A stretch of DNA of 64,000 nucleotides from Neobacillus jeddahensis. GTDB lineage: Bacteria > Bacillota > Bacilli > Bacillales > Cytobacillaceae. This document shows positions 17,925 through 26,151 of this stretch, piece by piece. Each line of letters begins with the position of its first letter. The stretch's first letter is position 1. The stretch is taken from NCBI RefSeq assembly GCF_000612625.1, contig NZ_CCAS010000013.1, positions 26,520 to 90,519 on the forward strand, read 5' to 3'. The position numbers and the translations under genes were made by a program. The notes beneath the pieces are model-generated. The model was not told the origin of the DNA, did not search any database, and worked only from the letters and a program-made list of their open reading frames with translations.

Positions 17925-17968
17925 TGTGACGTACGTCACAAAAATCATGTTCCCATCTGTTTTATAGT
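17925..17968 (+). promoter_or_regulatory. Perfect Fnr-type box and -10 element of narK
   Basis: TGTGA-CGTACG-TCACA (17925-17940) is a perfect palindrome, with TATAGT as -10 at 17963-17968. The box centre is about 42 bp upstream of the expected start of transcription, a class II Fnr activator position. Confidence 0.82.
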
Positions 17969-18017
17969 AACAACATAAACAAAACAACTTACTTTTAACA
18001 ATATAGGAGGAAAAATC

Positions 18018-19319
18018 ATGGCTCGAATTAATTATTGGAATCCAGAAGATGAAAAGTTCTGGAACGCGGAAGGAAAAAAACACGCAAGAAGAAATCTATG
18101 GATCTCAGTCCCATCCTTAATGCTTGCATTTATCGTTTGGCAGATCTGGTCTGTAGTTGCTGTGAGATTAAATGATATCGGCTTTCATTTTACAGAAGAA
18201 CAATTATTTACACTCGCTGCCATACCAGGACTTGTCGGAGCAACTCTTCGTTTTATCTATACATTCGCAGCCGGTGCGATGGGTGGAAAAAATTGGACTG
18301 TTATTTCAACTGCTGTTCTAGCCATACCCGCCATCGGAATTGGCTTTGCAGTTCAAAATCCTGATACTCCATTCTCTATTATGCTTTTACTTGCTGCCCT
18401 TTGTGGACTTGGAGGAGGAAACTTTTCATCTTCTTCTGCTAATATAAGCTTCTTCTATCCTAAAAAAGAAAAAGGAACAGCCCTTGGAATTAATGGTGGT
18501 TTAGGAAACATGGGAGTTTCAGTGGTACAATTTGTAACCCCATTAATTATTACTTCAGGAACATTCGCCCTTGTTGGTGGCAAACAAGTTTTAGCTGATG
18601 GTCAAACTGTTTGGTTACAAAATGCAGCGTTTATTTGGGTCATTCCTATCGTGATCATGACCATTCTTGCCCAATTTAAAATGGATAACGTTCCAGGTGC
18701 CAAGCAATCTGTAGCAGATCAATTTGTTATTGTAAAACGTAAGCATACATGGATTATGACCGCTCTTTATGTAGCAACCTTTGGATCATTTATCGGCTAC
18801 TCTGCGGCATTCCCACTTTTATTAAAATCACAATTTCCTGAACATATTTCACTCGCTTTCCTTGGTGCTCTAGTTGCGGCAGCTGCTCGTCCAGTGGGTG
18901 GTTGGTTAGCTGATAAACTAGGCGGAGCCAAGGTAACAGCTTATGTATTAGTAATCATGGCCATTGGTGCAGCAGGAGTCATCTACTTCTTAAATGATAA
19001 ACAATTTGCTGGATTTTTACTATCTTTCTTAATCCTTTTCCTTGCATCTGGTATTGGCTCTGGGTCAACATTCCAAATGATTCCAAACATTTTCATTCCA
19101 AAGGAAGCTGCCCCTGTAATCGGATTTTCAGCCGCATTTGCAGCATATGGATCATTCTTTATTCCCAAACTGTTTGGATGGTCTGTAAAAGCTACAGGTA
19201 GTTATGTAACTGCATTCTACTTCTTTATCGGATTCTACGCCATTTCATTTGTGCTTAACTGGTACTTCTACCAAAGAAAATCAACAGTGGTAAAGTCAGC
19301 GGTGAATCAAGCTAGTTAA
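18018..19319 (+). CDS. narK: Nitrate/nitrite transporter NarK
   Basis: A 433-aa MFS protein with 12 hydrophobic helices. The nitrate signature region in helix 5 (GLGGGNFSSSSANISFFYP) and its counterpart in helix 11 (ASGIGSGSTFQMIPNIF) are clear, as is the basic residue in helix 2 (GATLRFIYTF) expected to contact the anion. Family members exchange nitrate and nitrite or import nitrate with protons. RBS AGGAGGAAAAATC precedes the ATG. It follows the NarK-PAS gene but has its own perfect Fnr-type promoter and terminator. No narGHJI lies in the window. Confidence 0.9.
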   Translation: MARINYWNPEDEKFWNAEGKKHARRNLWISVPSLMLAFIVWQIWSVVAVRLNDIGFHFTEEQLFTLAAIPGLVGATLRFIYTFAAGAMGGKNWTVISTAVLAIPAIGIGFAVQNPDTPFSIMLLLAALCGLGGGNFSSSSANISFFYPKKEKGTALGINGGLGNMGVSVVQFVTPLIITSGTFALVGGKQVLADGQTVWLQNAAFIWVIPIVIMTILAQFKMDNVPGAKQSVADQFVIVKRKHTWIMTALYVATFGSFIGYSAAFPLLLKSQFPEHISLAFLGALVAAAARPVGGWLADKLGGAKVTAYVLVIMAIGAAGVIYFLNDKQFAGFLLSFLILFLASGIGSGSTFQMIPNIFIPKEAAPVIGFSAAFAAYGSFFIPKLFGWSVKATGSYVTAFYFFIGFYAISFVLNWYFYQRKSTVVKSAVNQAS

Positions 19320-19330
19320 CTTGAATAGAT

Positions 19331-19361
19331 AAAAAAACTGCCAATTTAGGCAGTTTTTTTA
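19331..19361. terminator. Bidirectional terminator between narK and the 3D-protein gene
   Basis: AAAAAACTGCC pairs with GGCAGTTTTTT around a short loop, with T-runs on both strands. Confidence 0.9.
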
Positions 19362-20141
19362 TTAGTCTAAAATTTTCACGGTAATATGTTTATTTCCCCA
19401 ATTGAGCGCATCTTGTTTGGTAGGAATAAATACATCAATTCTATTTCCTTTGATGGCTCCACCTGTATCCGCTGCTGTTGCCACTCCATATCCTTCAACA
19501 TAGACTTTACTTCCCAATGGAATAACCTTTGGATCAACAGCAATGACTTTAGCATCTGGATTCGCATTTAGATCAACACCTGTGGCAGTTGTTCCAGAGC
19601 ATCCTTCACATGAGGCAGTATAGGCAGTAGCCTTTACCGTAATTTCCTTTGAGTCATTTACATCACTTGGCGCTGGTTTATTTTCTTGGTGAGCTAGTTC
19701 TTCTTGTTGTAATGGTGTTTCGTCAACCGCAGTACTACTATTACTAGATGCGGTTTCAGTCTCAACATTTTTAACACTCTCTGATACTTCATCATAGATG
19801 AGAAGAGTCAAGCCTGGGTGAACCAAATCTGTATTTAAATTATTCCATTCTTTTATTTGCGTTACCGATACTTGGAATTTCACAGCAACATCCCATAGCG
19901 TTTCATCCTGTTGAATGGTATATTGTTTTTCCGTTGCAATGGTTAAAACATCGCCAGGGTGAATTAAGTTCGTAGAAAGGTGATTCCATTTTTCAATATT
20001 TTCTACCGATGTATGATGTTCCTGTGAAATCCCCCAAAGGGTATCCCCTTTTTCAACTGTTAATTCTGCAGCTTGAACATTAGCACCTATTGTTCCTGAG
20101 AGTGCAGCTACTGCAATGAATGTCTTGATTGTTTTGCGCAT
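19362..20141 (-). CDS. LysM and 3D domain cell-wall protein (YocH-like)
   Basis: 259-aa secreted protein. The signal peptide is residues 1-25 (RKTIKTF...NVQAAE). Two LysM repeats bind peptidoglycan at about residues 26-70 and 72-116 (VEKGDTLWGISQ, IQQDETLWDVAV). A Ser/Glu-rich linker leads to the C-terminal 3D domain from about residue 165 (TAYTASCEGCSG, IAVDPKVIPLGS, AADTGGAIKGNRIDVF), named after its three Asp residues and related to lytic transglycosylase folds. B. subtilis YocH has the same architecture and is under WalR control, but no WalR box is evident upstream here. Probably a muropeptidase or wall-remodelling enzyme. Confidence 0.87.
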   Translation of the reverse strand: MRKTIKTFIAVAALSGTIGANVQAAELTVEKGDTLWGISQEHHTSVENIEKWNHLSTNLIHPGDVLTIATEKQYTIQQDETLWDVAVKFQVSVTQIKEWNNLNTDLVHPGLTLLIYDEVSESVKNVETETASSNSSTAVDETPLQQEELAHQENKPAPSDVNDSKEITVKATAYTASCEGCSGTTATGVDLNANPDAKVIAVDPKVIPLGSKVYVEGYGVATAADTGGAIKGNRIDVFIPTKQDALNWGNKHITVKILD

Positions 20142-20335
20142 TTTTTACCTCCCATGTTCTTTCGTCGCTAACTGTTCCCAATGATAACATGAATTTTACT
20201 GAAACAAAGAACAGTGGGATGTTAATTCGTTTACAAGAATGGCAATTATATTACGATAATATTTCTAGATAACTGAATATTCAAATTTCAACCCAAACTC
20301 CTTCCATTTCCTACCTCCCTGTTGATTTTGAACAA

Positions 20336-20366
20336 CAAAATAGTGCAGAATTATTTCTGCACTATA
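20336..20366. terminator. Terminator of the formate dehydrogenase gene
   Basis: On the minus strand ATAGTGCAG pairs perfectly with CTGCACTAT around an 8-nt loop and is followed by TTTTG. Confidence 0.8.
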
Positions 20367-20384
20367 ACATCACGGTATTCATTT

Positions 20385-22445
20385 TCAGGAAATCTTAGAT
20401 ATCGAGACTGCACAAGCTTTATATTCAGCCGTACCTGATATTGGATCATACTCATTCAAAGTTAATACATTTGTTGGTGTTTCACTCCAATGGAAACTCA
20501 TAAATACCAGCCCAGGTACAACTTGTTCTGTTATTTTCGCCTTTACCTCAAGTTCTCCCCGACGCGAACGAACCTTTACCACTTGACCGTCACAAATATT
20601 AAGTGCCATGGCATCATCCGGATGAATATCAACCGTTTCTTCTGTTTGTTTCACTTTAACTCCTGATGCATAGTGTCGGGTTTGACTATGGGTATTGTAT
20701 GACTCATAGCGCCGTCCAGTCGTTAATGTAAACGGATATTCTTCATCGGGTAATTCTAATGGTGCTGTATAGTCTACCGGCACAAATGGAGATTTTTTTA
20801 CAACTGACTCCTGATTATGGAACCGTTCATGCATAATAAATGTTCCTGGATGGTTTTCATTAGGACATGGATAGTGGATACTGTATTCTCTATCAAGGCG
20901 TGTGTATGTTATACCACCATACATCTCCCACGCTAGCTTTCTGACTTCATCCCAGATTTCCTCACTACTATTATAATGCATGGGATAGCCCATTAGCGTT
21001 GAGAGTTCACAAAGGATTTCCCAATCTTCCTTCGTATTAGGATGAGCATCGACAGCCTTCCGAACACGTTGAACTCTTCGATCCGTATTCGTATAAGTTC
21101 CATCCACCTCGCCCCAAGAACGTGCAGGCAATACAACATCAGCTATTTTTGCTGTATCGGTAAGAAAGATGTCTTGAACAATTAAGAGGTCAAGCTTTTC
21201 AAATAATGTTTTTGTATGATTCATGTGAACATCGGCAAGGAGTGGATTTTCTCCGATCACATAAAGTGCCTTTAGTTCGCCCATTTCCAACCGGTCAAAG
21301 GTACGAGTTTGGGTATCCCCGGCATGTGGATTTAATTCAACCTTCCACTCTTTTTCAAAACGAGCTCTATACTCATCATCAGCCAAACTCATCGCACCTG
21401 CCAACTGGTTTGGCAAGCAGCCCATATCCCCTGCTCCTTGGACATTATTTTGCCCTCTCAGCGGCATAATTCCCGTTCCTACTTTTCCAATATTTCCAGT
21501 AAGTAATGCTAAATTCGCAATATCAAAAACATTGTTAACCCCACAATGATGTTCTGTGATCCCTAGTGTATAAGCAATCATTGAAGCATTAGACGTAGCA
21601 TATTCTCTTGCGGTCGAAATAATATCTTCTGCCTTAATGCCGGTAATCACTGAGGCATATTCGGGTGTATAGAGCTCTACCTGTTTTGCAAGCCGATCAA
21701 AATCAATCGTAAATTGTTGGATAAATGTTGGATTATAGAGTCCTTCCTTTAAAATGACATGGATGAAAGCATTAATAAGAGCAATATCCGAACCAACATT
21801 GATTTGTAAATGGCGATGAGCTACTTTCACCATATCAATTCTCCTTGGATCAATAACAATGATCTTGAGACCAGATTTTGCTGCTTTCTTCATTCGATTG
21901 GCGATAATCGGATGAGCCTCCGTTGTGTTTGACCCCATCAACAGCAATACTTCTGCTTTTTCAAAATCCTCAATTGTATTTGTAGGGAAACCGCTTCCAA
22001 AAATAGTTGCCAGACCGGCAACGCTTGGAGCGTGTCACGTTCGGTTACAACCATCGATGTTATTGCTTTCTATTACAGTCCTCATAAATTTTTGGGTAAT
22101 AAAATTTGATTCATTCGTACTACGGGCGCATGCGAACATGCTAATAGCATTCGGACCCCAGGTTGTTTTTATTCCTGTTAATTTATTAGCAATATATTGA
22201 TAGGCTTCTTCCCAAGTTGATTCAACTAGTTTTCCAGCTTTACGGATGAGTGGTGCAGATAATCGGTTGTTTGCATGGACATATTCATAGGCAAACGCCC
22301 CTTTTACACAAGTTTGCCCTTTATTTACAGGTGCGTCCTTATCCCCACGGATCTTTACAATTTTATTATCTTGTACTTCAAGGACTAATCCACATCCAGT
22401 TCCACAATATCCGCATATTGTCTTTACAAAATTTGATTCGCTCAA
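20385..22445 (-). CDS. fdhF: Selenocysteine-containing formate dehydrogenase alpha subunit (FdhF type)
   Basis: 686 aa when the in-frame TGA at 22037-22035 is read as selenocysteine (Sec137). Without recoding it splits into a 136-aa piece and a second in-frame ORF beginning at 21947. Sec137 stands exactly where E. coli FdhF has its catalytic Sec, in CNRT-U-HAPSVAGL. The N-terminal [4Fe-4S] ligands are C11, C14, C18 and C46. The rest is the bis-MGD domain set (GITEHHCGV, GQNNVQGAGDMGC, HSQTRH). A SECIS hairpin follows the UGA. The TTG start at 22445 has GGGAGGGG 5 nt upstream; the ATG at 22460 overlaps it. It lacks the ferredoxin-like extension of YjgC/YrhE. It would oxidise formate to CO2; its electron partner is not in the window. 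Confidence 0.9.
21993..22037 (-). promoter_or_regulatory. Bacterial SECIS element directing Sec at the UGA
   Basis: Starts at the UGA (22037-22035). Upper stem GTTGCC (22022-22017) pairs with GGCAAC (22011-22006) and presents the loop GGTCT. Lower stem GCTCCAA (22031-22025) pairs with TTGGAAGC (22000-21993) with one bulge. The E. coli fdhF SECIS also has GGUCU in its loop, with the same 18-nt spacing from the UGA as I recall it. SelB would bind here. Confidence 0.88.
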
Positions 22446-22546
22446 AAATACCCCTCCCATTCAAAATCATCGCTATATAACTATCATAATCTATTTATTC
22501 ACTTTGTAGATTCTTTTTTTAAAAATTTTGTTGGATCGAAAGAAAT

Positions 22547-22576
22547 AAAAAAAACGAGAAAAGTCTCTCGTTTTTT
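22547..22576. terminator. Terminator overlapping the kinase stop codon
   Basis: AAACGAGA pairs with TCTCGTTT around a 6-nt loop, with T-runs on both strands. It mainly terminates the minus-strand histidine kinase gene. Confidence 0.85.
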
Positions 22577-24734
22577 AGGCAATGTTTGCTGGTAATAAAA
22601 TATTAAACGTTGTTCCTTTATTGGGCTCACTTTCAACGAATACCTTACCTTTATGGCTTTCAATAATTTTGAAGCTTACCATTAATCCTAAGCCGTTCCC
22701 GTTCTTCTTGGTTGTGTAAAATGGTTCGCCTAGCTTCTTCAATTTTTCTTGAGGTATTCCAACCCCAGAATCTTGGATAGAAATTTGAACATTATTATCA
22801 TGGATGATGGTTTTTACATGTAAATCCCCACCATTTGGCATCGCTTCTATTCCATTTTTAATAAAGTTCAAAAATACCTGTTTTAAGCGACTTTCATCAC
22901 ATTCTATTTGAATAATCTCTTGATTGCAATCAAATGACAAGTGGACATTCTTTTTCCTTGCTTCAAATTCAAGAAGAGAAACGACATTTCTGATTAATGG
23001 GACGACATTCTGTTCTTCTAGTTCAACCGCCTTTGGTTTCGCTAAAACCATAAAGTCCTCTACAATCGTATTAACCCTATCAATTTCATCAAGAATAATA
23101 TTCAAAAATTCCATCCGTTCAGGATCCTTTTCATCCAATTGTAAGAATTCTGCATATCCCTTCATCGAAGTGAGGGGGTTGCGAATTTCATGAGCGACCC
23201 CGGCAGCGAGTTGTCCGACGGCAGCAAGCTTATCTTGACGATGAAGGACTTCCTCTGTTTTCTTTCGTTCTGTTATATCATTCCGAATGGCTAGATATTG
23301 ATATGGCTTACCCTGATCATTTAAAAATGGAACAATGGTCGTGTCTACCCAATAGTAAGTACCATCCTTTGCTCTATTTCTCAATTCACCCTTCCACACA
23401 CTTCCTGAACCAATTGCTTTCCATAAATCCTTGAAAAACTCCTTTGAATGGTAACCTGAATTAAGAATTCTATGATCTTGTCCAAGGATTTCTTCTCGAC
23501 TATATTTGGAAATTTCACAGAACTTATCATTCACGCTGGTGATTTTCCCCTTTGCATCAGTAAAGGCTACAATCGAGGACTGGTCAAGTGCGAATTTAAT
23601 ATCAACATTTTCTTTAATCATTTCTTTGAGATGCTCTTCTGCCCGTTTCCTAGTTGATATATCTGAACGAATCGCAATATACTGAACCGGTTCCCCTTTA
23701 TTATTTAAAAATGGGACAATCGTTGTATCTACCCAATAAAAGGAGCCATCCTTGGCTTTATTACGGATTTCACCACGCCAAATTTGCCCGGATTTGATGG
23801 TCTTCCACAAATGTTGAAAAAATTCCTTTGAATGATAACCAGAATTTAATATTCGATGATTTTTACCAATAATTTCATCTTTATGATACTTTGAGATTTC
23901 TTCAAATTTATCGTTAACAAATGTGATAATTCCCCGATGATCGGTAATAGCTACAATGGTTGAGGCATCAAGGGCTGACTTAATATCCTTTAAGTTTGTG
24001 TCTGTGGTTACTAATTGTTTGCTAATTAACGTACTCGAAATAATAAGTCCACCAATGATAAGAACTGAGACGAATAAGACCAAATAAATAAAGAAAGGAC
24101 TATCCGAATTACCATTTAATGTCCCATCAGTTAGACTAGTAGCTCGTTTTAAAAGGAAATGTCCTTCAGCAATTGCTGCAGATATGATCAACGCACTGAT
24201 TGGTTTTAACCAAACCTGATTTCCATGTGAATAGCTTGAAGAAAACAGGATCCACAGAGAAAATAAAAAGGAACAAAAAATTAATAGTCCAGAAAATATA
24301 AGGAGCCCTGTATTATATTCTATATTCATATTCATGGCCGAAAAACCAATCACTTGAATAGCAATTACCGCTAAAGTTAAAAACATGCTTCCAGCCAGTA
24401 AATGGTAAATACTAATCGTCTTGCCAAAAAACCAAAAAAACGCCATTCCTGTAAATGCGATACATATAAATATGGATAGAATCGTAAGTGGAATATGGTA
24501 GCTCGAAAATCGATTTGTATCAGCAGAAATAAGTGCCATAAAATTCATCACCCAAATCCCTATTCCCATCGATAATGTCCCACCAAGAAACAAAAGCCGC
24601 TTATTTTGATTTTGATTTGTTGACCTTATTAACATAAACATATCCAATGCCGTATAGGATGCCATGATTGTTAAACCAATGGCAATAATGATGAAAAAAG
24701 GATGAAAAGTCCCTAGAAATGTGTCCATTAACAT
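22575..24734 (-). CDS. Membrane sensor histidine kinase: MHYT-like, two PAS domains, HisKA, HATPase
   Basis: 719 aa. Seven hydrophobic helices in the first 240 residues resemble the MHYT sensor, but the motif is degenerate: MNFMAL and MNMNIE stand where MHYTGM is expected. Two near-identical PAS domains follow (about 260-365 and 380-485), each with HRILNSGYHSKEFF and YYWVDTTIVPFLN or FYWVDTTIVPFLN. The phosphoacceptor is in VAHEIRNPLTS, and the ATPase core has FIKNGIEAM, DSGVGIP and NGNGLGL. The catalytic part resembles sporulation-type kinases. Start at 24734 behind GGGGGG; 24728 is the alternative. No response regulator gene adjoins, so it is an orphan kinase. Confidence 0.88.
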   Translation of the reverse strand: MLMDTFLGTFHPFFIIIAIGLTIMASYTALDMFMLIRSTNQNQNKRLLFLGGTLSMGIGIWVMNFMALISADTNRFSSYHIPLTILSIFICIAFTGMAFFWFFGKTISIYHLLAGSMFLTLAVIAIQVIGFSAMNMNIEYNTGLLIFSGLLIFCSFLFSLWILFSSSYSHGNQVWLKPISALIISAAIAEGHFLLKRATSLTDGTLNGNSDSPFFIYLVLFVSVLIIGGLIISSTLISKQLVTTDTNLKDIKSALDASTIVAITDHRGIITFVNDKFEEISKYHKDEIIGKNHRILNSGYHSKEFFQHLWKTIKSGQIWRGEIRNKAKDGSFYWVDTTIVPFLNNKGEPVQYIAIRSDISTRKRAEEHLKEMIKENVDIKFALDQSSIVAFTDAKGKITSVNDKFCEISKYSREEILGQDHRILNSGYHSKEFFKDLWKAIGSGSVWKGELRNRAKDGTYYWVDTTIVPFLNDQGKPYQYLAIRNDITERKKTEEVLHRQDKLAAVGQLAAGVAHEIRNPLTSMKGYAEFLQLDEKDPERMEFLNIILDEIDRVNTIVEDFMVLAKPKAVELEEQNVVPLIRNVVSLLEFEARKKNVHLSFDCNQEIIQIECDESRLKQVFLNFIKNGIEAMPNGGDLHVKTIIHDNNVQISIQDSGVGIPQEKLKKLGEPFYTTKKNGNGLGLMVSFKIIESHKGKVFVESEPNKGTTFNILLPANIA

Positions 24735-25015
24735 GCATCCCCCCAATTCAAACAATAGATTTCTACTATGATTGTAATGTAAAGATGATACATATGGAAG
24801 AAATATTTTAATACAATACCCATAAAGTAACCTATTTTCATTACTTTGATCATTAACTCAAAAAAACAATATAAAGCTTTTTGTGATAAAAGCCTCATTT
24901 TTTATTTATTTTACTTTTTTTTCAAAAAGGTCTACACAATTTTTATTTTTTTGTTTATACTGTACTATAACAAGATGAAAATAAATAAACTGTATTACTA
25001 AAGGAGGAGTTTTAA

Positions 25016-25150
25016 ATGTTAATGAGTCCAGTAGAATTTTTCCGTACCCTACCTAAGAAGGAATGTCCAGAATGTGGTCAGCATATGGAGGAACAAGCTG
25101 AAAGTTATTTAATGGAATGTGATCGTTGCTTAGCAAAAAGAGAAGAGTAA
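25016..25150 (+). CDS. YhfH-like small zinc-finger protein
   Basis: 44 aa, too short for most gene callers. AAAGGAGGAG precedes the ATG at good spacing, and a strong terminator follows. Two CxxC-type pairs (CPEC at 17-20, CDRC at 35-38) can bind one zinc ion. The N-terminus MLMSPVEFFRTLPKKEC and the central EEQAESY match the YhfH family of Bacillus, whose function is unknown. It stands alone between the orphan kinase (divergent) and the YdjO-like gene. Confidence 0.82.
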   Translation: MLMSPVEFFRTLPKKECPECGQHMEEQAESYLMECDRCLAKREE

Positions 25151-25159
25151 CCCGTAAAC

Positions 25160-25193
25160 GCTCTCCAAGTGTTGGAGAGCTTTTTTAATTTGT
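25160..25193 (+). terminator. Terminator of the YhfH-like gene
   Basis: GCTCTCCAA pairs with TTGGAGAGC around GTG or similar, followed by TTTTTTAATTTG. Confidence 0.9.
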
Positions 25194-25304
25194 TTTACAC
25201 GGATCTCCAATCAGACATAAAAAGGTAGGCATAAACCCTATTCACTATGTAAAACCTTTATATAAAGAGACTAGCTATTCAGTTGACTTTTAACTTTTCA
25301 GAGA

Positions 25305-25340
25305 AAAATAAAAGACTGCCCTTTCATCAAGACAGTCTTT
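25305..25340 (-). terminator. Terminator of the YdjO-like gene
   Basis: On the minus strand AAAGACTG pairs with CAGTCTTT, followed by TATTTTT. It lies just past the small ORF's stop codon. Confidence 0.8.
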
Positions 25341-25351
25341 GCAATAGCTAA

Positions 25352-25537
25352 TTAAATTTTCGGAAGCTCTCTAATTTCTTGTAACATTTCATTTCCACAC
25401 ATTGGACAAAGCAGGTCATCTGCAACAAAATCTTTTCTCATCCAACCAATACAGGAATCATCCATACAAGAATAGATTTCTGTATCCACGAGAATGGTTT
25501 CGATTTCTTCTTCTTTAGCCCTTTTACCGTAAAAAAT
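25352..25537 (-). CDS. YdjO-like cold-inducible zinc-ribbon protein, apparent ATT start
   Basis: 61 aa. Two Cys pairs are spaced as in YdjO: CMDDSCIGWMR (residues 24-34) and CPMCGNEM (44-51). The only codon at correct spacing (8 nt) from the strong AAAGGAGG site is ATT at 25537-25535. The frame is closed by TAA just upstream, and contains no ATG, GTG or TTG before conserved residues. Reading ATT as start gives MFYGKRAKEEE, like the usual N-terminus of the family. ATT starts are rare (infC is the classic case) and often autoregulatory. A base-call error is the alternative. Terminator downstream supports a real gene. Confidence 0.7.
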   Translation of the reverse strand: MFYGKRAKEEEIETILVDTEIYSCMDDSCIGWMRKDFVADDLLCPMCGNEMLQEIRELPKI

Positions 25538-25622
25538 GGGAACCGCCTCCTTTTATAATAGTATGCACAAAAAAGTGACATTTCATTTCCAAAATTTCTT
25601 TGAGTGAAGGAGTGAGAAAATA

Positions 25623-25754
25623 ATGCCTCATAAAAGATTGACAAAGGTTGGGACAGACATTGAAGAAGTTAAACGATTAAACAGCCAATCTGGCTTAAGC
25701 TATAATCAAGTAAAAGAAGTATTGGCCAAACAATATGTGAATAAGAAGAAATAA
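25623..25754 (+). CDS. Small basic protein (43 aa), gamma-SASP-like motif
   Basis: 43 aa with AAGGAG 10 nt before the ATG. The core TDIEEVKRLNSQSGLSYNQVKEVL resembles the TNVQEVK.QN.QS element repeated in gamma-type small acid-soluble spore proteins, but it occurs only once and the rest is a short helix ending in KKK. No membrane segment or Cys is present. It may be a minor spore protein or an unrelated regulator. I do not recognise a named family with confidence. No terminator separates it from the XapX gene 170 bp downstream. Confidence 0.62.
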   Translation: MPHKRLTKVGTDIEEVKRLNSQSGLSYNQVKEVLAKQYVNKKK

Positions 25755-25925
25755 TGTATCTCTTTCTTTATAGGGAATCCCTTCATGTTATCAATATTTT
25801 GATTTTTACTTTTGTTTTTTTATATTGATAATCATGGAGTATAAACTATTTATTTGAAAAGGAATATGTCGTAGAAAATAACTCATACTTAAATAAAGAA
25901 CTAATTAAAGTGACGAGGGAAGATA

Positions 25926-26096
25926 ATGAAAGAGATTGTATTGAGTATCATCGCTGGTATTGCCGTTGGGATTTTATTTAGATTTCTTAAGTTACCTATT
26001 CCGGCTCCACCCGTCCTCTCTGGAGTATTAGGTATTTTTGGGGTCTATTTTGGTGGAGTCATCGCGGATTGGGTTTTGCAACAATTTGTAAAATAA
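25926..26096 (+). CDS. XapX-domain small membrane protein (DUF1427)
   Basis: 56 aa with two hydrophobic helices around a Pro-rich turn. The sequence LKLPIPAPPVLSGVLGIFG (residues 21-39) is the diagnostic XapX/DUF1427 motif, a family of small inner-membrane proteins of unknown function, sometimes next to purine or sugar uptake genes. The ATG follows GAGGGAAGATA. A clear terminator follows. Neighbours give no clue to its partner. Confidence 0.85.
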   Translation: MKEIVLSIIAGIAVGILFRFLKLPIPAPPVLSGVLGIFGVYFGGVIADWVLQQFVK

Positions 26097-26099
26097 CAG

Positions 26100-26126
26100 G
26101 AAGCCTTCCGATTAGGAAGGCTTTTA
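26100..26126. terminator. Bidirectional terminator
   Basis: AAGCCTTCC pairs with GGAAGGCTT around GATTA, followed by TTTAC on the plus strand. It lies between the convergent XapX and MutS2-like genes. Confidence 0.8.
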
Positions 26127-26151
26127 CATTTACGGTATTGGTTTTTCATCT

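Noticed and set aside
21947..22037. Frameshift or nonsense mutation splitting the formate dehydrogenase gene
   Set aside because: Both parts are in one frame, the TGA is exactly at the catalytic Sec position, and a SECIS hairpin follows. Recoding explains the stop codon better than decay.
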